From Oceaniferula marina (GTDB lineage Bacteria > Verrucomicrobiota > Verrucomicrobiia > Verrucomicrobiales > Akkermansiaceae), in NCBI RefSeq assembly GCF_013391475.1, contig NZ_JACBAZ010000004.1:434001-498000 (forward strand): a stretch of DNA of 64,000 bases, read 5' to 3'. The number at the start of each line of letters is the position of its first letter. The stretch's first letter is position 1. The notes beneath the pieces were generated by a model, which searched no databases, was not told the origin of the DNA, and worked only from the letters and a program-made list of their open reading frames with translations. A program made the translations under genes and the position numbers. Below, piece by piece: positions 1-7,666 of the stretch.

Positions 1-853
1 AGATGTCTGCAGCTTCAATCATCGCGGTCAGTTCATCCAAATCCATAAACCGATTTTCAAACTTCACATGTTCGGCTACTCCAAGATCTTCTGCCAGCTT
101 TTGTAACATCCCCCGGTAAGCCTCCCCCTCGTGCGCCCGCAAATGAGGGTGCGTCACGCCGGCAATCACATACACCACTTCCGGGTTCTCTCTTATAATT
201 CCAGGCAATGCCCGAATCGCACACTCCAACCCTTTGTTAGGAGATAATAAACCAAAGGTTAACAATACGGTATTTCCTAACACACCAAACCGTTCCTTGT
301 TATATTCCGGGTCAAGGAAAGGCACATCAATCACTCCATGATGAACCACATCCACTTTTTGTTCTGGCACTCCGTATACTTCAGCCAACATCTCCCGCCC
401 ATGGTCCGCCATCACCACAAACCGATCACACAAGCGATGAAGCCCCATCATCACTCGACGTTGTTGTTCATTAGGCTCCCGCAAAATCGTATGCAGGGTA
501 GCGACAACCGGCATTGTCACCCGCTCCAATAGCTCCAATAAATACACCCCGCAATCACCACCAAAAATACCAAACTCGTGCTGCACCGACAGCACTTCAA
601 CCCCTCTCAAATTCAAAAAATCAGCGGCCTGTGCATAGGCCGCTTCATCCTCCTGATCGATCTCATACATCACACAATTCGGATACGCGTGTGACTGCCC
701 GGGGTCCGTCATTGCCACAACCTGACACGCCGCCTCCGGGTACTCCGTCGCTAGCGCCCTGCGCAAATCCGTCGTAAATGTTGCAATCCCACACTGCCTG
801 GGCACATGCCCTCCTATCCATGCTATGTTTCGAATTCGCGGCTCCTTAATCAT
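1..853 (-). CDS. Glycosyltransferase family 4 protein, partial (C-terminus beyond left edge)
   Basis: Reading leftward from an ATG at 853-851, the frame stays open to the window edge (about 284 codons). The N-terminus (NIAWIGGHVPRQCGIATFT) has the glycine-rich start of GT-B retaining enzymes. Further in are FVVMADHGREML, VHHGVIDVPF and TFGLLSPNKGLE, the last being the usual entry to the second Rossmann domain that binds the nucleotide sugar. The segment nearest the edge (LDELTAMIEAADI) matches the donor-site region just before the E-x7-E motif, so roughly the last quarter is missing. No signal peptide or membrane segment, so cytoplasmic; the donor and acceptor cannot be read. Divergent from the DUF4349 gene. 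An ATG at 860 is out of frame, which favours 853 as start. Confidence 0.85.
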   Translation of the reverse strand, partial: MIKEPRIRNIAWIGGHVPRQCGIATFTTDLRRALATEYPEAACQVVAMTDPGQSHAYPNCVMYEIDQEDEAAYAQAADFLNLRGVEVLSVQHEFGIFGGDCGVYLLELLERVTMPVVATLHTILREPNEQQRRVMMGLHRLCDRFVVMADHGREMLAEVYGVPEQKVDVVHHGVIDVPFLDPEYNKERFGVLGNTVLLTFGLLSPNKGLECAIRALPGIIRENPEVVYVIAGVTHPHLRAHEGEAYRGMLQKLAEDLGVAEHVKFENRFMDLDELTAMIEAADI

Positions 854-1027
854 CGTTCATCGATCCCGGATTCATCAGGATACGACACGGACTCAGAACC
901 CAGAACAAGCCACACGCCGGAAACAAATAACGCATTATTCCATTAACATCCTGCCCAAACCAACACCACCGTCAAGAGCTTTCTCATTCCCTAACTTAAG
1001 CTAACTATTTACTCGAGTGCTAAAATT

Positions 1028-1070
1028 ACAGCATTTAAACTTGACCACCCACGCTTTAAATGCTGTTTTT
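1028..1070 (+). promoter_or_regulatory. Terminator-like leader hairpin upstream of the DUF4349 gene
   Basis: Two perfect 12-base arms (1028-1039 and 1055-1066; ACAGCATTTAAA and its complement) enclose a 15-base loop and are followed by a run of five T (1066-1070). This looks like an intrinsic terminator, yet it ends only 8 bases before the ATG at 1079, and no rightward gene precedes it in the window. It could be a 5'-leader attenuator or stabilising hairpin, or stop read-through antisense to the divergent glycosyltransferase. Confidence 0.5.
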
Positions 1071-1078
1071 CCAGCACC

Positions 1079-1765
1079 ATGAATTCATCTTTCCTTTTGT
1101 ATCTGATTCCTTTAACCCTCGGTCTCTGCTCCTGCAGCAGCCACTTGTTACCCTCTGACCTTGCATACGCCTCCGCTCGTGAAGCTGGCTCCAGCCCATC
1201 CAGCAAATCGAATCCATCCAGTCGTCGGGTGCTACTAAAATCAGGAAGCATGAGTTTGGAGGTCGAGGATGTAGCCGCAGGCACCCGGCAAGTCACCAAC
1301 CTGGTGAAGCAAGGTCGCGGGCAAGTACTCACGATGGACAGCGACAAAAACGACCGTGGAGCCACCCATCTTGAACTGACGATCCCCAGCGACCAACTAG
1401 AAAAAACCATGGATCAGATTGGTAAACTCGGAAAAATCACCTCCCGGCGTGTCCACACGAGAGATGTCACAGATCAGTGGATCGACCTTCAGGCAAAGAT
1501 CAACAACACCCGGGCATTGCGCAACCGGCTGAGGGAACTGCTTCAAGCTTCGACCTCGGTTGAGGACACCTTGAAGGTGGAACGTGAGCTTGCACGTGTG
1601 CAAGCCGAACTCGACACCCTCGAAGGCACAATAAAGGCCATAACCAATCACAAGGCCTACAGCAAGCTGAGTGTGAGCATCACAAAAAAATCGATCCCCG
1701 GCCCGGTCGGCTTCGCCGTTAAAGGCACTTGGTGGGGGGTGAAAAAACTCTTTGTCATCCAGTAA
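1079..1765 (+). CDS. DUF4349-family lipoprotein
   Basis: 228 residues. The N-terminus is a lipoprotein signal peptide (hydrophobic FLLYLIPLTLGL followed by CSC), so it is probably anchored in the envelope. The core from about residue 55 (SGSMSLEVEDVAAGTRQV) through TIPSDQLEKTMDQIGKLGK and TRDVTDQWIDLQAKI is the recognisable DUF4349 domain. A heptad-like stretch at about 140-185 (RLRELLQASTSVEDTLKVER onward) is likely a coiled coil. Family function is unknown; members occur in envelopes of many bacteria. The C-terminus ends in an aromatic, weakly hydrophobic segment rather than the clear transmembrane helix seen in Gram-positive members. It may be read together with nadB, 105 bases downstream, but no functional link is evident. 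Confidence 0.8.
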   Translation: MNSSFLLYLIPLTLGLCSCSSHLLPSDLAYASAREAGSSPSSKSNPSSRRVLLKSGSMSLEVEDVAAGTRQVTNLVKQGRGQVLTMDSDKNDRGATHLELTIPSDQLEKTMDQIGKLGKITSRRVHTRDVTDQWIDLQAKINNTRALRNRLRELLQASTSVEDTLKVERELARVQAELDTLEGTIKAITNHKAYSKLSVSITKKSIPGPVGFAVKGTWWGVKKLFVIQ

Positions 1766-1870
1766 GGACAAGCTCAACGGCCCAAACCTCGATTTTCAAC
1801 ATTCACACACACTTTCCACTGCCTAAACCCAAGCTGGACATGGTGCCGCAAGCCACTAGGATGTCCGCCC

Positions 1871-3484
1871 ATGAATTGCGACTTTCTTGTCATCGGCAGC
1901 GGGATTGCCGGACTTTCTTTTGCCATTCGGGCAGCAGAGCACGGTCAGGTCATCCTCATTTCGAAAGGCCAGGCAACCGAAACCAACACCTGGCGGGCCC
2001 AGGGTGGTATTGCCAGCGTACTCCCTGAAGGGTTTCGCGAGCAAGGGGATCAGGTGGAAAGCCACGTCGAGGACACGCTCGATGCCGGAGCCGGACTCTG
2101 CGATGAGCAAGCGGTCCGAACCATCCTCACCGAAGGGGCCGAAACCATCGACGAGCTGATTACCTGTGGAGTCGATTTTGATCGTGACGGAGATCATTAC
2201 TCACTGGGAAAGGAAGGAGGACACAGTCACCGACGTATCCTGCACGCCAAGGATACCACGGGTAAGGAGATCATGCAGTCGCTGCTGGCAACCGCCAGCG
2301 TCCACCCGAACATCACGATCCTGGAACACCACTTCGCCATCGATTTAATCACCAGTAGCAAACTCGGAGCCGCCTCAGAAGACCGAGTGCTCGGTGCCTA
2401 TGTTCTCGAAAAACAGAGCGGTGACGTACATATCTTCCGCTCGGACCGCGTAGTGCTCGCCACCGGAGGATGCGGTAAAGTCTACCTTTACACGACCAAC
2501 CCGGACAGCTCAACCGGAGATGGGCTGGCCATGGCATGGCGAGCTGGAGCCACGGTCGCGAATATGGAATTTGTCCAGTTCCATCCGACCTGTTTCTTCA
2601 ACCCTGCCGCCACGGGGGCAGCGGCTCGATCATTCCTTGTCTCCGAGGCCGTTCGGGGCGAAGGCGGAATCCTGCGAGGTGAAGATGGCAAAGAATTCAT
2701 GCACCGGTATGACCGCCGCAAATCACTCGCCCCGCGCGACATCGTCGCCCGAGCCATCGACCACGAAATCAAACGCACCGGTGCCCAATGCGTCTATCTC
2801 GACGTCACCCACAAACCCACCGGCTTCATGCGGGAGCGCTTCCCCCATATTCATCAAACGTTACTCGACTTCGGTCTGGATTGTGAAAAAGAACCGATTC
2901 CGGTCGTTCCCGCAGCCCACTACCAATGTGGCGGCGTGCTGACCGACGTCGACGGCAGAACCGACATCCGAGGCCTGTTTGCCATTGGAGAAGTCGCTTG
3001 CACCGGACTGCACGGAGCCAACCGCCTCGCTTCGAACTCCCTGCTCGAGGCCCACGTTATGGCCCGTCGGGCGCTCAACAAAGTCATCAGGGTTCACCCT
3101 TTAAACAAACAGGCCAGCCAAGTCCCTGACATCCCAGCCTGGGAGCACGGCGATACCGCCCCACACGATGAACAAGTGATCATTTACCACAACTGGGATG
3201 AAATTCGCCGCCTGATGTGGGACTACGTTTCCATCGTCCGCACCAGCAACCGACTCGAACGCGCCGCCAACAGACTAAGCAACTTACGCCGGGAAGTGCG
3301 AAGTTTTTACTGGGGACATCGGGTCACTTCTGATATCCTCGAACTCCGCAACTTGGTAGCCTCCGCTTCCATGGTTGTGGATTGCGCCCTGCGCCGGAAG
3401 GAGTCCCGCGGAATCCACTACACCCTCGACTTCCCCGATAAAGACCCTCGGCAGTGCCAGCCCACCACCCTGCGTCGATTCTAA
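1871..3484 (+). CDS. nadB: L-aspartate oxidase
   Basis: 537 residues, close to the 540 of E. coli NadB. It oxidises L-aspartate to iminoaspartate, the first step of de novo NAD synthesis; NadA then makes quinolinate. The FAD Rossmann motif is at residues 6-20 (VIGSGIAGLSFAIRA). Substrate-side blocks follow: TWRAQGGIASVL, LGKEGGHSHRRILHAKD, and GEVACTGLHGANRLASNSLL near residue 375. The C-terminal helical domain (RRLMWDYVSIVRTSNRLERA, then VASASMVVDCALRRKESRG) distinguishes NadB and the succinate dehydrogenase group from other flavoproteins. The full-length helical tail and lack of heme-partner genes favour NadB over SdhA/FrdA. No nadA or nadC is present nearby. Soluble and cytoplasmic. Confidence 0.95.
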   Translation: MNCDFLVIGSGIAGLSFAIRAAEHGQVILISKGQATETNTWRAQGGIASVLPEGFREQGDQVESHVEDTLDAGAGLCDEQAVRTILTEGAETIDELITCGVDFDRDGDHYSLGKEGGHSHRRILHAKDTTGKEIMQSLLATASVHPNITILEHHFAIDLITSSKLGAASEDRVLGAYVLEKQSGDVHIFRSDRVVLATGGCGKVYLYTTNPDSSTGDGLAMAWRAGATVANMEFVQFHPTCFFNPAATGAAARSFLVSEAVRGEGGILRGEDGKEFMHRYDRRKSLAPRDIVARAIDHEIKRTGAQCVYLDVTHKPTGFMRERFPHIHQTLLDFGLDCEKEPIPVVPAAHYQCGGVLTDVDGRTDIRGLFAIGEVACTGLHGANRLASNSLLEAHVMARRALNKVIRVHPLNKQASQVPDIPAWEHGDTAPHDEQVIIYHNWDEIRRLMWDYVSIVRTSNRLERAANRLSNLRREVRSFYWGHRVTSDILELRNLVASASMVVDCALRRKESRGIHYTLDFPDKDPRQCQPTTLRRF

Positions 3485-3532
3485 ACCTCCCCCCGAACAC
3501 CCACATTTACCCAAGCATCCAAGCAACGCGTT

Positions 3533-4393
3533 ATGTCAGTGATACGGACCATCTACACCCTCAGCCTGATCCTTTGTTGCCTCTCTGCCGAGGCCCAGGT
3601 GAGCTCGGCCAAGCCTCAGAGCCAGACCAGCCATCGCACCACCACCAGTACGGGGCCGCGAATCCACACCCCGAGAGCCCCCAAAAATCCTTTTCAAGCC
3701 ATTCAATACCCTTGGCGAAAGAACATCACTGCCACGGTGTTCTGGATCGGGGAAAAACCCACCGCTCGAAACCCAACCCCCAATCATGCCAGCTCATGGG
3801 ACACCAAGTGGCAACAAAACTACGGTGGCTATGACAACCCGGACAAGGCCGCCCGTATCGGCTACCGGCCCAAAGCCTTCACTCCCCGCCTCAACCCCTT
3901 CTACATCGCCCTGCCATTCAACGATTGCCTCAACCACCGGACCCACCACCCGGTCGCCCACCGGGTCATTCCCTGGTGGCACAAACGGGCTGATAAACGT
4001 CCGGGAAAAACCGCCTGCAAGGGGCGCTGGGTCCAGATTGTTCATGGTCGGCGGGTATGCTACGCACAATGGGAAGATTGCGGTCCCTTCACCACCAACG
4101 ACTGGCAATACGTTTTCGGTGGCAAACGACCAAAAAACGAGCACAACAATGGAGCCGGCATCGACGTCTCCCCAGCGGTCCGCGACTTTCTCGGCATGGG
4201 GTGGTCGGCCAAAGTGCACTGGCGTTTTATCGACTTCTCACAGGTTCCACGCGGTGCCTGGTCCCAATACGGCAGCAACAACCCGTTTATCCATGCCCAC
4301 CTTGACCCGGACCGGCAGGCGAAAAAAGAATACATGGAGTATCTTAAACGCCTCCGCGACGAGTCATACAGGAAGAAAAATAGCCGGAGATAA
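3533..4393 (+). CDS. Secreted protein with predicted double-psi beta-barrel-like fold
   Basis: 286 residues. A signal peptide covers residues 1-21 (LILCCLSAEA then Q), followed by a Ser/Thr/Pro-rich linker to about residue 55. The conserved part has NPFYIALPFND, HRVIPWW, CKGRWVQIVHGRRVCYAQWE, DCGPFTTNDWQYVFG and GAGIDVSPAVRDFLG. The DCGPF and IDVSPAV pattern resembles RlpA/expansin-type double-psi barrels, where an aspartate near the C-terminal motif acts on sugar chains. Three cysteines could form disulfides. By that analogy it may bind or cleave cell-wall or polysaccharide glycans in the periplasm, but this is inference from motif shape. It starts 48 bases after nadB. Confidence 0.65.
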   Translation: MSVIRTIYTLSLILCCLSAEAQVSSAKPQSQTSHRTTTSTGPRIHTPRAPKNPFQAIQYPWRKNITATVFWIGEKPTARNPTPNHASSWDTKWQQNYGGYDNPDKAARIGYRPKAFTPRLNPFYIALPFNDCLNHRTHHPVAHRVIPWWHKRADKRPGKTACKGRWVQIVHGRRVCYAQWEDCGPFTTNDWQYVFGGKRPKNEHNNGAGIDVSPAVRDFLGMGWSAKVHWRFIDFSQVPRGAWSQYGSNNPFIHAHLDPDRQAKKEYMEYLKRLRDESYRKKNSRR

Positions 4394-4531
4394 GTGCCAA
4401 GCGGATATGATCTGGCAATACCCGAAGTCGACCAGGTAAAAAAAATGTCGTTTTTTGTAAAACTTGTCTTGCCTTTTTCGCTCGCTCACCCTAATTCGTC
4501 CCCGCACACGTTCTACGACGTTGTCACCTGT

Positions 4532-4619
4532 GCGCGGGTGGCGGAATTGGTAGACGCGCTAGACTAAGGATCTAGTCCGAGTTAATCGGGTGCGGGTTCG
4601 ATTCCCGCCTCGCGCACCA
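4532..4619 (+). tRNA. tRNA-Leu (anticodon AAG)
   Basis: A complete 88-base class II tRNA with CCA encoded. The acceptor stem pairs GCGCGGG with CTCGCGC (one G-U), the T-arm is GCGGG-TTCGATT-CCCGC, and the anticodon stem is CTAGA/TCTAG around the loop CTAAGGA. The variable arm is long, as expected for leucine. Position 34 is A, giving anticodon AAG (codon CUU, and CUC/CUA if deaminated to inosine), whereas bacteria usually use GAG. An intrinsic terminator follows 6 bases later, so it is probably a single-gene transcript. Its 3' end is duplicated 237 bases downstream. Confidence 0.93.
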
Positions 4620-4845
4620 CTTATAAAAAGCTCTCCTTCCATCACGGATCGAGGGCTTTTTTGTGCCTCCATCTCATTCACCCAAGCGAGGTGGGATGAG
4701 AACCTTCCGAAAGTGAGCGCAGCGAACGAAGGACTGAAGTTCGAGCGCACAAAGCCCGTGCATCACGGGCCCTCCCTCCCGCAGGAAATCCGGAGGAGGA
4801 TTTCCTCACATCAGCACAGCCAGAGCGGAGCGATGGCATTCCCGC
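4601..4845 (+). repeat. Tandem repeat unit AB, copy 1 (tRNA 3' end, terminator, hairpin element)
   Basis: Part A (4601-4699, 99 bp) holds the last 19 bases of the tRNA, its terminator and flanking DNA. Part B (4696-4845, 150 bp) holds two perfect hairpins: GCCCGTG-CAT-CACGGGC (around 4765) and GGAAATCC-6 bases-GGATTTCC (around 4785-4806). The unit repeats with a period of 237 bp. No convincing coding frame. Confidence 0.85.
4625..4662 (+). terminator. Intrinsic terminator of the tRNA-Leu gene
   Basis: A 10-bp stem (AAAAGCTCTC with GAGGGCTTTT, one G-U) with an 18-base loop, ending in a T-run at 4657-4662. A second copy lies at 4862-4899 inside the duplicated segment. Confidence 0.8.
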
Positions 4846-5286
4846 CTCGCGCACCACTTATAAAAAGCTCTCCTTCCATCACGGATCGAGGGCTTTTTTG
4901 TGCCTCCATCTCATTCACCCAAGCGAGGTGGGATGATACCACTCCGCAAAACAGACGAGACGATTGATCGTTGTTGAGGTATGTGGAAAAGCACTGCGTG
5001 ATCCATGAGAGTTCCGGATGAATGACCCCTTTGGCTTTGTTTCTCCTTAGTCATGGTGCCCGCACCATTCCTTCGTCGCGCCTTACCAAAGAACTCATTC
5101 ATCTCGGCTATCGCCCCGTCTGTTTTACTACTTGGTATGAGAACCCTCCGAAAGTGAGCGCAGCGAACGAAGGACTGAAGTTCGAGCGCACAAAGCCCGT
5201 GCATCACGGGCCCTCCCTCCCGCAGGAAATCCGGAGGAGGATTTCCTCACATCAGTACAGCCAGAGCGGAGCGATGGCATTCCCGC
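4838..5286 (+). repeat. Tandem repeat unit AB, copy 2, interrupted by a MITE-like element
   Basis: Part A is repeated at 4838-4936 (apparently identical to 4601-4699) and part B at 5137-5286 (two differences from copy 1). The two parts are separated by a 201-bp element bounded by TACCA and TGGTA. Removing that element and one copy of the flanking TGA restores the uninterrupted A-B junction of copy 1, so the duplication came first and the insertion second. Confidence 0.8.
4937..5137 (+). mobile_element. MITE-like element, full copy (201 bp, TACCA...TGGTA ends, TGA target duplication)
   Basis: The ends are imperfect inverted repeats of about 27 bases: both read TACCA, four variable bases, G, one base, then AAAACAGACG and a purine-rich segment ending CGAT. 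TGA flanks it on both sides (4934-4936 and 5138-5140), as a 3-bp target duplication. The interior has a hairpin with a CCCGC loop (GGTG-CCCG-CACC) near 5058. It has no coding capacity, so it is non-autonomous; its transposase is not in the window. A shorter inverted copy is at 7485-7583. Confidence 0.75.
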
Positions 5287-5335
5287 TGATCTTTTCACCT
5301 CCTGAAAGGTGAGTCGAACCATTGATCAAAATGCT

Positions 5336-6004
5336 CTAAGATCTTCTTCTGCGAAAGATCCAACCTGTAGCCCCCAGACCAAGCAACAATGCAGAGGATG
5401 GCTCGGGAATCTGAGTGAGACGCACTGCATTCAAACGCGTGCGGTTATTTGCATTATTTTCTCTGAGGAAGATATCATAGGAAGACGCGCCGTCAGATAA
5501 AAAGGTAAAGCTTGCCGCTGGACCTGATGACGAACTTGCCATGTTATTGGTCACAATACCGTTTCCCTGCAACATACCGTCAATCGTGGCATCCGCATTT
5601 TCGCTCCCATTGGTCCGCAGACCCAGGATCTGATCACCTAAGGTAATGAATGAGCTATCATATGACCAAACCTCGACCTGCCATGTACCTGCGGCAAGAT
5701 CACCCGCAGCGCCAAAAAGCAGAATAATGGCCTCATTACCACCATCATCAAAAGCAAAATCACCTACCAATGCATCAGGATTGGGGGATGCCGTACTGCC
5801 CCGCAACCTGGCACCATCAGAACTGGCAATTCCAAATACCACCCCTCCCACATCAACAGAGCCACCATTTCCACTATGCACCGCATTCAAACCTGTCCAT
5901 CCTGGAGCCGTAAGCACATTATCCGCATCATTAATATCGATGGAATAGGTCGTGGCCGCCCTAACAATCGCAACAGAAGTAAATAGAAAAACCAGAACTT
6001 TCAT
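5336..6004 (-). CDS. PEP-CTERM sorting domain protein
   Basis: 222 residues from the ATG at 6004, chosen because it opens directly onto a signal peptide (MKVLVFLFTSVAIVRA); longer in-frame starts to 6127 would put charged residues in front. The C-terminus is a textbook PEP-CTERM tail: IPEPSSALLLGLGATGWIF followed by RRRRS, the substrate signal of exosortase/archaeosortase-type enzymes, so it is exported and processed at the membrane. The middle (for example GTWQVEVWSYDSSF and DGASSYDIFLREN) suggests a beta-sandwich with no recognised catalytic motif. It lies alone on the minus strand between the repeat mosaic and a divergent PA14 protein, inside the segment bounded by the two inverted MITE copies. 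Confidence 0.85.
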   Translation of the reverse strand: MKVLVFLFTSVAIVRAATTYSIDINDADNVLTAPGWTGLNAVHSGNGGSVDVGGVVFGIASSDGARLRGSTASPNPDALVGDFAFDDGGNEAIILLFGAAGDLAAGTWQVEVWSYDSSFITLGDQILGLRTNGSENADATIDGMLQGNGIVTNNMASSSSGPAASFTFLSDGASSYDIFLRENNANNRTRLNAVRLTQIPEPSSALLLGLGATGWIFRRRRS

Positions 6005-6302
6005 ACTTACTTTGTATTCAATCATGCCATGAGATGTCAAATGAATTAGCCACGATCGACTCACCTGCTGGCCAAAAGGTTTCACTGTCTTCTCCATCAT
6101 CAATGAATCGCCCCCCGCTATGACCACACCACAACTGGCACCAAGCTAAGAGTTGCCCCCTCCTTGGCTCGTGCTCTCGCTGGAATAAAGGTTCCCTTTC
6201 CGGCTCTCACAACCGGGCCTAAGAAACAACCCTGCCAAGGCGTTGTAGACAGTGAAACCCGCTCACCTTCTTGCTTACTCACCCTTAACCGATCAACACA
6301 CG

Positions 6303-7472
6303 ATGAGCCTACATGCCCGATTATCACCAGAAGTCCTTCGCCGCCTGGAAAGCCAGCAGCGAAACTCAACCATTGCCAGTATCCTGATATCAATACTCAG
6401 CTTACTCCTCGTCGGCATCATCCTGCTTTGGGTTCTGCTGCCACCGATTGAAAATTTCACTCCGGAAATTGTTTCCTATCATGCAAACAGCGAAGAACCT
6501 GACCCCGTCCAGAAACGGGAAATGACGCGTAATGTGGAGCGAAAACCCTCAAGCCCATCCTCATCCATAGCTAAAGTCATCGCCGCTAAGGTGGAGGCTG
6601 TCACAGCCATCCCCATCCCGGACAACGTCAATTTCATTCCATCTCTGGATTTCGGAGATGGTGACGACTTTGGCGAAGGCTGGGGTGACGGCTTCGGCTC
6701 TGGCAGTGGTGGTGGTTTCGGATCCGCCAGTAAAATTGACGGCAGCATTTCCGGCTACCTGTATGACTTCAAACAGGACCGCCATGGCAAAGCTGTCAGT
6801 GGTTACAATATTCAAACCCGCTCGCATTTTACCGATCCAATCAACCGCCTGCACCGGTCAAGGTTCAGCCAACCATCCTTGGCTAAGTTCTACAAAGCCG
6901 ATCAAAACCTGTATCTACGCTACGTCGCCATTCCTTTCTCCAATGCCAGTGACGGACCTCGGTTTTTCCAGGCTGAAGAGGAAGTCAAACCCAGCGGATG
7001 GATTGCCCACTACAACGGCCGGGTCACCGCCCCCAAAAGCGGAACCTTCCGCTTTGTCGGAGCCGGAGACGACTATCTCTCGGTGCATGTCGACCGGAAA
7101 TTTCGACTGGTGGCCGCTTGGTCGGATATTCAGGGATCCGTGACTGTCCGAGGAGCCAACGCTTCGGACGCCCCTGTCCACCGCAGTGCCATCGGGGCCG
7201 CTCCCCTTACCTACGGCTCATGGTTCACCGTTCGCAAGGGACAGGAGCTGGATATCGGCATCACTCTGGGAGAACGTCCTGGAGGCAAGGTCGGGTTTAT
7301 GCTCATGCTTGAAGAAAAGGGAGCCCATTACCGGGAAACTGCCGAGGGCAGAAAAATCCTCCCCCCCTTCACCATGGGGCCTCTTTCACCGGAGGATCTG
7401 GACAATTTGGAGAAATTTCCAGGCTGGGAGTGGGAATTTGTCGATGTCCCGGTCTTTAAAGCCAGGGATTAG
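6303..7472 (+). CDS. Single-pass membrane protein with periplasmic PA14-like domain
   Basis: 389 residues from the ATG at 6303; an in-frame GTG at 6252 is possible but adds an unlikely leader. Layout: about 23 cytoplasmic residues, one transmembrane helix (24-46, ILISILSLLLVGIILLWVLL), a Pro/Ser/charged linker, a Gly/Asp-rich stretch (117-141), then a PA14-like fold from about 230 (WIAHYNGRVTAPKSGTFRF, then GAGDDYLSVHVD). PA14 domains usually bind carbohydrate. The N-terminal arrangement is TonB/TolA-like (short inner tail, one helix, long periplasmic linker), but no TonB C-terminal domain is seen. It may be an envelope-spanning partner of an ExbBD motor such as the one at 62.4-64 kb; that is inference. 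Confidence 0.75.
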   Translation: MSLHARLSPEVLRRLESQQRNSTIASILISILSLLLVGIILLWVLLPPIENFTPEIVSYHANSEEPDPVQKREMTRNVERKPSSPSSSIAKVIAAKVEAVTAIPIPDNVNFIPSLDFGDGDDFGEGWGDGFGSGSGGGFGSASKIDGSISGYLYDFKQDRHGKAVSGYNIQTRSHFTDPINRLHRSRFSQPSLAKFYKADQNLYLRYVAIPFSNASDGPRFFQAEEEVKPSGWIAHYNGRVTAPKSGTFRFVGAGDDYLSVHVDRKFRLVAAWSDIQGSVTVRGANASDAPVHRSAIGAAPLTYGSWFTVRKGQELDIGITLGERPGGKVGFMLMLEEKGAHYRETAEGRKILPPFTMGPLSPEDLDNLEKFPGWEWEFVDVPVFKARD

Positions 7473-7484
7473 GCACACGAATAA

Positions 7485-7583
7485 TACCAAGTAGTAAAAC
7501 ATCCGGAACTCTCATGGATCACGCTGTGCTTTTCCACATACCTTAACAACGATCAATCGTCTCGTCTGTTTTGCGGAGTGGTA
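7485..7583 (-). mobile_element. MITE-like element, internally deleted inverted copy (99 bp)
   Basis: The reverse complement of this segment matches 4937-5020 at all but two positions and then jumps to the last 15 bases of that element, so it lacks about 102 bp of the interior. The ends are again TACCA...TGGTA. Flanking triplets are TAA and TTA, each fitting a TNA target but not identical. Together with 4937-5137 it brackets the PEP-CTERM and PA14 genes in inverted orientation. Confidence 0.75.
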
Positions 7584-7593
7584 TTAGCACCAT

Positions 7594-7627
7594 AAAAAAG
7601 CGGAAGGAGTTCACCCTTCCGCTTTTT
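7594..7627. terminator. Bidirectional intrinsic terminator
   Basis: An AT-flanked GC stem (AAAAAGCGGAAGG / CCTTCCGCTTTTT) with a 7-base loop, an A-run on the left and a T-run on the right. It can end both the rightward PA14 gene and the leftward pdhA-pdhB operon. Confidence 0.85.
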
Positions 7628-7666
7628 GATTGCTTTGAAATATACTATCCGTAAAGCGTCAGATGA

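Noticed and set aside
4601-4936. The duplicated tRNA 3' end could be the att site of an integrated island
   Set aside because: The repeat extends 80 bases past the tRNA, copies are only 237 bp apart, and no integrase gene lies between or near them.
4696-5286. Repeats B as a CRISPR array
   Set aside because: Only two 150-bp copies without spacers of equal length and no cas genes nearby.
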